A stretch of 64,000 nucleotides of DNA from Amycolatopsis dendrobii. GTDB lineage: Bacteria; Actinomycetota; Actinomycetes; Mycobacteriales; Pseudonocardiaceae. The notes under the pieces are model-generated. The model did no database searches. It saw only the letters and a list, made by a program, of their open reading frames with translations, and had not been told where the DNA came from. Positions 58,129 through 64,000 of the stretch are shown here, one piece after another (positions within the stretch are counted from its first letter, which is position 1; every line of letters starts with the position of its first letter). The translations under genes were made by a program, and so were the position numbers. Location of the stretch: NCBI RefSeq assembly GCF_014145675.1, contig NZ_JACGZW010000004.1, positions 248,001 to 312,000 of the forward strand, in the 5' to 3' direction.

Positions 58129-59393
58129 CGCAGCCGTGGTGGTTCGTGCTGCTGCTGTGCTGGTGGCCGGTCCACAACCTGGTGCTGGCGGCCTTCGCCT
58201 GGCGCGCGCCGCGGCCCGCGACTGACCGCTCGTCGCGTCCGTTGCTCTTCTGGATTGCCATTCCGGCGTTGAACGAAGAACGCGTTATCGCCAACACTGT
58301 GCGAAACGCGTTATGCCTGGGAACTCCCGAAACCCCGGTGCGAGTGCTGGTCATCGACGACGGATCCGATGACGCGACACCGGAGATCGTCGCGGGCATT
58401 GCTGACGAACGGCTGCATGTGCTCCGCCGCGACTTGCCGCATGCTCGGCAGGGAAAGGGCGAAGCGCTCAACGCGGGCTACCGCTACATCGATGCCATTG
58501 CCGAGCGGGAGGGCACTGTTTCGCAGACCGTCGTGGGCATTATCGACGGTGACGGGCGCGGCAGCACGGGGTTGCTCGCCGAGGTGTCGGCGATGCTGCG
58601 CAGCCGCGGCGTCGGTGCGGTGCAGTGCCGGGTGCGGATCCACAATAGACGCCGGTTGCTGGCGTTGTTGCAGGACTTGGAGTTCGGCGCGATCGCGGAT
58701 GCTTCGCAGTCGTTGCGGGACGTGCTCGGCAGCGTCGGGATGGGCGGCAACGGACAGTTCACGCGGCTGTCGGTGCTGCGGAAGTTCGGGCCGTCACCGT
58801 GGAGCGACTGCCTGGTCGAGGATCTCGAATTAGGCCTGCGGCTGCACCTGGCCGGGGTGCGGATCCGATACACGCAACGGGCCTGGGTGACTCAGCAGGG
58901 GCTGGAAGACACGCGTCGCCTGCTGCGGCAGCGGACCCGGTGGGCGCAGGGGAATCTCCAGTGCTCACGGCATTTGCGCAGTCTCGCGACCTCTCGGTTC
59001 ATTGCCGGGACCGGGCTTTTCGACTTCCTGGTCTACCTCGTCGTGCCGTGGCTGACTGTTCCGCTGTCGTTGCTCGCCGCGGCGCTGCTGGTGATCGTGC
59101 CGGTGGCGTTGCTGACCGGGAACACGTTCGGTGGTTTGGTCGCGGAGACCGGAAACCTGTCGCAGGCGGTGGCGTGGTGGCTGGCCGCGTTGCTGCTGCC
59201 CGGGATCGTGTGGGCGATCGTCTACTTTGTCCGGTTGCGCGAGGAGTCGCTGAGCCGGGCGTTGCTGGCCGGATTGTGCTATCCGGCGTTCCTGTTGCTC
59301 GGCGTGCTCGCGACGTGGCGCGCGGTGTTCCGGATCGTCTTGAAGCGGAACGTGTGGGCGAAGACGGAAAGGCTGGCAGAGCTGCCAGCCTGA
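58125..59393 (+). CDS. Processive family 2 glycosyltransferase
   Basis: This 422-aa membrane synthase polymerises a nucleotide sugar and exports the chain. It has one N-terminal helix (about 5-25), the GT2 domain with D78-D79, DGD at 141-143, the catalytic E232-D233 and QRTRW at 269-273, then three or four C-terminal helices. It resembles PgaC/IcaA-like poly-GlcNAc synthases. With the epimerase and deacetylase-like protein it forms a likely amino-sugar polymer locus. Confidence 0.93.
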   Translation: MTQPWWFVLLLCWWPVHNLVLAAFAWRAPRPATDRSSRPLLFWIAIPALNEERVIANTVRNALCLGTPETPVRVLVIDDGSDDATPEIVAGIADERLHVLRRDLPHARQGKGEALNAGYRYIDAIAEREGTVSQTVVGIIDGDGRGSTGLLAEVSAMLRSRGVGAVQCRVRIHNRRRLLALLQDLEFGAIADASQSLRDVLGSVGMGGNGQFTRLSVLRKFGPSPWSDCLVEDLELGLRLHLAGVRIRYTQRAWVTQQGLEDTRRLLRQRTRWAQGNLQCSRHLRSLATSRFIAGTGLFDFLVYLVVPWLTVPLSLLAAALLVIVPVALLTGNTFGGLVAETGNLSQAVAWWLAALLLPGIVWAIVYFVRLREESLSRALLAGLCYPAFLLLGVLATWRAVFRIVLKRNVWAKTERLAELPA

Positions 59394-59399
59394 CCGTCC

Positions 59400-60638
59400 T
59401 CAGAGAGTGCGCAGCAACCGGACTGGGTTCTCGATGCAGTCGGCGACGAACCGGAGGAATCCGCCTGCCGTGCCGCCATCGCAGACGCGGTGGTCGAACG
59501 CCAGCGTCAGTTCGGTGATCTTGCGGGCGGTGACCTGGCCGTCCACGATCCACGGCCGGTCGATGATCCGCCCGACGCCGAGGATCGCGACCTCCGGGTA
59601 GTTGATGATGGCGGCCGAACCGTCCACTCCGAACACGCCGTAGTTGTTCACGGTGAACGTGCCGCCGGTGAGTTCGGCCGGGGCGAGGCGTCCGGCACGG
59701 GCCTGTTCGGTGCGGTCGGCGAGTGCGGCGGAGAGGTCCTCCAGGGTGTGCTGGTGCGAGTTCTGGACGACCGGGACGACCAGACCGCGGTCGGTCTGCG
59801 CGGCGAAGCCGAGGTGTACGGCGGACGGGATGACGATCTCGTCGCCTTCCAGATGCGCGTTCAGTTCCGGGAACCGGCGCAGGCCCGCGACGGCGAATCG
59901 GCCGATGAGCGCGAGCAGGCTGATCTTCGGGGCGTGCGGATCGCTGTTGAGCGCGGTGCGCAGCTGCAGCAGTTCGGTCGCGTCGACGTCCACCCAGACG
60001 GTCGCCTCGGGGATCTCGCGCCGGGAGCGGGCGAGTTTGTCGGCGACGGTTTTGCGCAGGCCGCGCAAGGGGATTCGTTGCTCGTCCGAGGTGGGGACTG
60101 CTGGGGTTTCGGTGGCGGCGATCGCGCGCTCGACGTCGGCGCGGCTCACGATGCCGTCGGCGCCTGTGCCGGTGAGCGCGTGAAGGTCCACTCCGGACTC
60201 GCGGGCGAGACGCCGGACCAGCGGTGACACGACGCGGACGCGGTCCGCAGCGGACTTCGGCGCTGGAGCCGGGGCGGTCGTCGCTGGTGCCTTGCTGCCC
60301 CGCGGCCGCCGCGCGCGCCGGGTGCGGGTTTGGCTGGTGCCGTAACCGATCAGGACGTTCCCGCTGCCCTCCGGCGTCACGACGCCGGGTTCGGTGAAGT
60401 CCGCGGCACTGTCCACTGTGATCAACGGGCTGCCGACGGTCAGCACTTCGCCCGCTGCTCCGTGCAGCGTCGCGACTCGGCCCGCGAACGGCACCGGAAC
60501 CTCGACGCTCGCCTTCGCGGTCTCGACCTCCACGACGGTCTGGTCCACTGTGACGGTGTCGCCGACCGCGACGTGCCACGCGACGATCTCCGCCTCGGTC
60601 AGTCCTTCGCCGAGGTCAGGCAGTTTGAAGACGGCCAT
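59400..60638 (-). CDS. bkdC: Branched-chain 2-oxoacid dehydrogenase E2
   Basis: This 412-aa acyltransferase carries a lipoyl domain (lipoyl-lysine K42 in VETAKASVEV), a peripheral-subunit binding domain (about 135-172; VVSPLVRRLARESGVDL), and the catalytic domain ending with DHRVCDGG. It moves the branched acyl group to CoA. It overlaps the E1-beta stop by one base. The oxidised products feed branched fatty acid or polyketide starters. Confidence 0.95.
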   Translation of the reverse strand: MAVFKLPDLGEGLTEAEIVAWHVAVGDTVTVDQTVVEVETAKASVEVPVPFAGRVATLHGAAGEVLTVGSPLITVDSAADFTEPGVVTPEGSGNVLIGYGTSQTRTRRARRPRGSKAPATTAPAPAPKSAADRVRVVSPLVRRLARESGVDLHALTGTGADGIVSRADVERAIAATETPAVPTSDEQRIPLRGLRKTVADKLARSRREIPEATVWVDVDATELLQLRTALNSDPHAPKISLLALIGRFAVAGLRRFPELNAHLEGDEIVIPSAVHLGFAAQTDRGLVVPVVQNSHQHTLEDLSAALADRTEQARAGRLAPAELTGGTFTVNNYGVFGVDGSAAIINYPEVAILGVGRIIDRPWIVDGQVTARKITELTLAFDHRVCDGGTAGGFLRFVADCIENPVRLLRTL

Positions 60639-61654
60639 CACTTCTCCCCGTCGAGCGGTGCCGCGTCGTCCCACTGGAGGCGTTCGATCGCGTCCAGGAT
60701 CCGGTCGACGCCCGGCAGGTGGTGCTGTTCCAGATTCGGTGCGGGATAAGGAATGTCGAATCCGGCGACGCGCAGGACCGGCGCTTCCAGGTAGTGGAAA
60801 CAGCGCTCGGACAACTGTGCGGCGACTTCGGCGCCGTAACCGCAGAATCGGCTCGCCTCGTGCACCACGACCGCACGACCGGTGCGCCGCACGGACGCGG
60901 CGACCGTTTCCAGGTCGAATGGCGCGAGGCTGCGCAGATCGATCACTTCGGCGCTGTAGCCCTCTTCGGCGGCTGCCTCGGCAGCTTCGAGAGTGGTGCC
61001 GAGAGCGCCGCCGTAGGAAATGAGGGTGACGTCGCTGCCTTCGCGGCGAATCACCGCTTTGTCGAGACCGGGCGAACGGCGTTGCGGGTCAACGGTTCCC
61101 TTTTCCCAGTACCGGCGCTTGGGCTCCAGGAAAATGACCGGGTCCGGGCTGTCGATCGCTTCGCGCAGCAGGGTGTAGGCGTCGTCCGGCGTGGCCGGGG
61201 TGACGACCCGCAGGCCGGCCGTGTGCGTGTAGTAGACCTCGGACGAGTCGCAGTGGTGCTCGACGCCGCCGATGCCGCCGCCGTAGGGCACGCGGATCAC
61301 CACGGGCAGTTCGACCTGGCCCTTGGTGCGGTTGCGGAGTTTGGCGAGGTGGCTGGTGATCTGCTCGAACGCGGGGTAGGCGAACGCGTCGAACTGCATC
61401 TCGATCACCGGGCGCAGGCCGTTCATCGCCATCCCGATCGCGGTGCCGACGATGCCCGATTCGGCGAGCGGCGAATCGAAGACGCGAGCGTCGCCGAAGC
61501 GCGCGGCGAGTCCGTCGGTGACGCGGAAGACGCCGCCGAGCGTGCCGACGTCCTCGCCGAAAATGAGCACGCGCTCGTCCTCAGCGAGTGCGTCGGCGAG
61601 CGCGCGGTTGAGCGCCCCGGCGAGCGACAGCGTGGTGTCCAGAGTGGCGGTCAT
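60638..61654 (-). CDS. bkdB: Branched-chain 2-oxoacid dehydrogenase E1 beta
   Basis: This 338-aa transketolase-like subunit has FGEDVGTLGGVFRVTDGL, SPLAESGIVGTAIGMA and PYGGGIGGVEHHCDSSE, the normal E1-beta pattern. It pairs with the alpha subunit to decarboxylate valine-, leucine- and isoleucine-derived oxoacids. Coupled on both sides (ATGA upstream, TGATG downstream). Confidence 0.96.
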   Translation of the reverse strand: MTATLDTTLSLAGALNRALADALAEDERVLIFGEDVGTLGGVFRVTDGLAARFGDARVFDSPLAESGIVGTAIGMAMNGLRPVIEMQFDAFAYPAFEQITSHLAKLRNRTKGQVELPVVIRVPYGGGIGGVEHHCDSSEVYYTHTAGLRVVTPATPDDAYTLLREAIDSPDPVIFLEPKRRYWEKGTVDPQRRSPGLDKAVIRREGSDVTLISYGGALGTTLEAAEAAAEEGYSAEVIDLRSLAPFDLETVAASVRRTGRAVVVHEASRFCGYGAEVAAQLSERCFHYLEAPVLRVAGFDIPYPAPNLEQHHLPGVDRILDAIERLQWDDAAPLDGEK

Positions 61655-62751
61655 GCCTGGTCCTCGGTGTACTCGTGCGCCAGTTCGGCGGCCTGCTGCC
61701 GCAACGCGGCGGTCGGTTCGGCGTAGACGTGCCGGAAAAGATCCGCCGGGTCGAGCTCGGTGTCGACGTTCATCCGCTCGCGCAGCGCCGCTGCTTCCTC
61801 TTCGGCGCGCGCGTCGATTTCCTGCTGCGTCTGGTCGTCGAGGAGGCCACGGTCGGTGAGATACTGCTTGAGGCGGCTGATCGGGTCGCGCGTGAGCCAC
61901 TGCTCCACTTCGGTCTCCTCGCGGTAGCGCGTCGCGTCGTCGGCGTTGGTGTGCGACTCCATGCGGTAGGTGACAGCTTCGATGAGCGTCGGTCCTTCGC
62001 CAGCCGCGGCGCGTGCGACCGCTTGCTCGACGACAGCGTGTACGGCGGCAGCGTCGTTGCCGTCAACGAGTACGGAGGGCATGCCGTAGCCGACGCCCTT
62101 GTACGCGAGCGAAGGCGCAGCGGTCTGCTTCTCGAGCGGGACGCTGATGGCGTAGCCGTTGTTCTGTACCAGGAAGACCACCGGTGCCTTCCAGACAGCG
62201 GCGAAATTCAGCGCCTCGTGCGTGTCGCCTTCACTGGTGGCACCGTCGCCGACGAGAACGAGCGAAACCGTGTCCTCGCCCTTCACGCGCGCAGCGTGCG
62301 CGAAGCCGACCGCGTGCAGTGTGTTGGTGGCAAGCGGCGTGCACTGCGGGGCGACGTTGGCGCGATACGGGTCGTAGCCGCAGTGCCAGTCGCCGCGAAG
62401 CAGCGTGAGCACCTCGACCGGGTCGACACCGCGCGCGACGACGGCCATCGAGTCGCGGTAGGTGGGGAAAAGCCAGTCCTGCGGGCGAAGCGCGAGGATC
62501 GAGCCGATCTCGGCGGCCTCCTGCCCACGCGCCGACGGGTACACCGCGAGCCGGCCCTGTTTGGTGAGCGCGGTGGCCTGGGTGTCGAAGCGGCGGCCGG
62601 AAACCATGCCGCGGTAGAGGCGGAGGAGGACGTCGCCGGCGGGCATCGCGAGCGCCGGGTCGGGCGCGGGCGTGCCGTCGGCGGTCACGAGGCCGAGCGG
62701 CTCGTCGCTGGGCAGGAAACAGGACGCGGCAGTGCGTTCCGTAGTGGTCAC
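61651..62751 (-). CDS. bkdA: Branched-chain 2-oxoacid dehydrogenase E1 alpha
   Basis: This 366-aa thiamine-pyrophosphate enzyme has LYRGMVSGRRFDTQATALTKQGR-type opening and the TPP motif GDGATSEGD to VQNNGYAIS. It also has the phosphorylation-loop-like region YRMESHTNADD. It starts the operon. The GTG has GGGAG upstream. A divergent Lrp-type regulator lies 140 bp away. Confidence 0.96.
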   Translation of the reverse strand: MTTTERTAASCFLPSDEPLGLVTADGTPAPDPALAMPAGDVLLRLYRGMVSGRRFDTQATALTKQGRLAVYPSARGQEAAEIGSILALRPQDWLFPTYRDSMAVVARGVDPVEVLTLLRGDWHCGYDPYRANVAPQCTPLATNTLHAVGFAHAARVKGEDTVSLVLVGDGATSEGDTHEALNFAAVWKAPVVFLVQNNGYAISVPLEKQTAAPSLAYKGVGYGMPSVLVDGNDAAAVHAVVEQAVARAAAGEGPTLIEAVTYRMESHTNADDATRYREETEVEQWLTRDPISRLKQYLTDRGLLDDQTQQEIDARAEEEAAALRERMNVDTELDPADLFRHVYAEPTAALRQQAAELAHEYTEDQA

Positions 62752-62891
62752 CGACAGCTCCCATCGACGAAGACGAGTAGGCCCTGATACTCGCTCTCAG
62801 GCGATCAGGGATCCAGGCTTGATGGGGAACTGTGGAATGATGGCCCGGTTGTGGAGTCTTGGTTGGATGATTGGCTTACGAGGTGGCGCGG

Positions 62892-63344
62892 ATGTCCCAG
62901 CCGGGTGGACAAATGGCAGCAGCGCTGGACGAGGTCGACCTGAAACTGATCGCCGAGCTGAAGAAAGACGGCCGCGCCTCGATGCGCGCCCTCGCCGAAC
63001 GCGCGCACATTTCGCGGGCCGGCTGCTACACGCGGGTGGAGCGGTTGCACCGCGAGGGAGTGATCACCGGGTACGCGGCGGTCACCGATCCGCGCCGGAT
63101 GGGACAGGGCCTGGCGGCGTACGTGTACCTGAAGGTCACGCAGAACTCGTGGCGCACGGTGAGCGCGGAACTCAAGCACATCCCGGAAATCGAACACGGC
63201 GGCCTGGTGTCCGGGGACAACGACCTGATCCTGTTCGTGCGGACCCGCGACGCGGACAGCCTGCGCGACTTGGTGTTCGAACGGTTGCAGAACATGCCGG
63301 ACGTGCTCTCCACGCACACCGTGCTGGTCTTCGACGAGCTGTGA
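62892..63344 (+). CDS. Lrp/AsnC-type regulator of bkd (BkdR-like)
   Basis: This 150-aa regulator has an AsnC helix-turn-helix (about 15-60; MRALAERAHISRAGCYTRVERL) and a RAM domain (about 70-145). Its divergent position next to bkdABC matches BkdR, which controls branched-chain oxoacid breakdown. ATG 62892 has GAGGTGG upstream; TTG 62871 and ATG 62913 are alternatives. Confidence 0.88.
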   Translation: MSQPGGQMAAALDEVDLKLIAELKKDGRASMRALAERAHISRAGCYTRVERLHREGVITGYAAVTDPRRMGQGLAAYVYLKVTQNSWRTVSAELKHIPEIEHGGLVSGDNDLILFVRTRDADSLRDLVFERLQNMPDVLSTHTVLVFDEL

Positions 63345-63351
63345 GCCTTCG

Positions 63352-63840
63352 TCAGGCCGGTTTGACCAGGTAGACCGCGAGCCGGTAGATCCCGGTCGCT
63401 TCGAACGGCATCGGCGCGCGGCGGTAGCCGGCCCGTTCGTAGAGGGCGATGTTGCGTTCGCTGGCCGCGCCGGTGAAGAGGACGAACTGCTTCGTTTCCG
63501 GCGGAGCGTGCCGTTCAGCGTGCTCTAGCAGGAGCCGCCCGAGGCCGCGCCCCGCCAGGTCCGGCGCGACCATCAAGCGGCCGATTTCCCAGCCGCCGTC
63601 CTCGACCGAGCGGGCGCGGACCGCGCCGACGAGCCGGTGTCCCTGCCGGACGACCCAGCTGCGCCAGGTCGTGATCGCCTCGCGGACCTCGGCGAGGTCC
63701 TCCCGCAGCGCGGGATGCTCCAGGGTGTTGTTGAGCAGGGCTTCCTGCACCCAGCAACACCGCTGGAGCACCATCAGCTCGGCGGCGTCGTCGGGGGTCG
63801 CGGGGAGCAGGGTCGCGCCGGGGAGGGTTTCGAGGTCCAC
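63352..63840 (-). CDS. GNAT acetyltransferase
   Basis: This 162-aa GNAT protein has the acetyl-CoA loop DLAGRGLGRLLLEHAE and the final ASERNIALYERAGYR. Target unknown. The GTG start follows TAGAAC by 7 nt on the minus strand, so it may be leaderless. It converges on the Lrp gene with 7 bp between stops. Confidence 0.88.
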   Translation of the reverse strand: MDLETLPGATLLPATPDDAAELMVLQRCCWVQEALLNNTLEHPALREDLAEVREAITTWRSWVVRQGHRLVGAVRARSVEDGGWEIGRLMVAPDLAGRGLGRLLLEHAERHAPPETKQFVLFTGAASERNIALYERAGYRRAPMPFEATGIYRLAVYLVKPA

Positions 63841-63877
63841 CTGTCCTGTTCTAGCACCGGTTCAACGGAGTTGGGGC

Positions 63878-64000
63878 TCAGGAACCAAGAACGAACTCCG
63901 CGCCGAACGGGTCCTTGATGGTCACCATGCGGCCGTACGGGCTGTCCTGTGCTTCGACGATCTCGCCGCCGTGCTCGACCGCCCGCGCGCCTGCAGCGTC
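63878..64000 (-). CDS. VOC (glyoxalase/bleomycin resistance) family protein, C-terminal part
   Basis: Only the last 40 residues are inside the window; the gene starts to the right. They contain HGGEIVEAQDSPYGRMVTIKDPFG, the terminal beta-alpha-beta unit of the VOC fold, with DPFGAEFVL at the end. The substrate cannot be inferred. Confidence 0.8.
   Translation of the reverse strand, partial: DAAGARAVEHGGEIVEAQDSPYGRMVTIKDPFGAEFVLGS

Overview
The window is from a very GC-rich actinomycete. Its Lsr2 nucleoid protein, a Rv1733c-like membrane protein, a large set of TetR, MarR, MerR, MocR and ROK regulators, dense ATGA/GTGA stop-start overlaps and many apparently leaderless genes point to Pseudonocardiales, most likely an Amycolatopsis-like organism. 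That placement is inference from gene content and style. I see no rRNA, tRNA, CRISPR array, insertion sequence or prophage; the region reads as ordinary chromosome with several accessory pockets.

Layout. 1-2.8 kb: end of a secreted phosphoesterase, lsr2 with a strong terminator, a perfect 26-bp inverted repeat, and an MBL-fold hydrolase. 3-12 kb: a divergent uptake locus, with a lipoprotein, two permeases, a fused double ATPase and a ROK sugar kinase on one side, and a ROK repressor and an M81 (MlrC-like) hydrolase on the other. 12-16 kb: an ArsR-AHSA1 fusion, a short Rho paralogue with a pyrimidine-rich leader, and a GNAT. 14.7-18.3 kb: an amino-acid permease, an Lrp regulator and a class III aminotransferase that share upstream motifs. 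18.4-26 kb: a YbjN-like protein, a secreted tripeptidyl-peptidase-type hydrolase, a methyltransferase, MarR, an FAD monooxygenase, MerR, thioredoxin, and membrane proteins.

26-32 kb holds the most unusual gene: a free-standing KS-ACP-alpha-oxoamine synthase megaenzyme (1129 aa) behind an atypical SDR, with no other biosynthetic genes. Hairpins and inverted repeats follow it, then an XRE-ImmA/IrrE pair. 32-38.7 kb: small membrane and unknown proteins, a GNAT-TetR pair with twin palindromic operators, an enoyl-CoA hydratase and class V aminotransferase pair, peptide deformylase, and a PEP mutase/isocitrate lyase relative. 38.7-45.2 kb: an alkylation-repair operon (VanZ/RDD protein, Ada-AlkA, Ogt) between two repeat-filled non-coding stretches, plus DUF5709 and DUF3800-like proteins. 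45.2-54.7 kb: ECF sigma and anti-sigma, an FGGY kinase and hydrolase pair, two tandem methyltransferases paralogous to the one at 20.4 kb, a TetR-controlled FAD monooxygenase, CsbD, and a MocR/AhpD divergent pair.

55-59.4 kb: a coupled four-gene exopolysaccharide-type operon (UDP-GlcNAc 2-epimerase, DUF2334 deacetylase-like protein, a 57-aa membrane protein, a processive GT2). 59.4-63.3 kb: the branched-chain 2-oxoacid dehydrogenase operon bkdABC with a divergent Lrp-type regulator. The window ends in a GNAT and a partial VOC protein.

Regulation is unusually readable here. At least ten starts, mostly of regulators, lie 6-8 nt after a TANNNT-like -10 box and so look leaderless. Several regulator genes carry clear palindromes over their own promoters.
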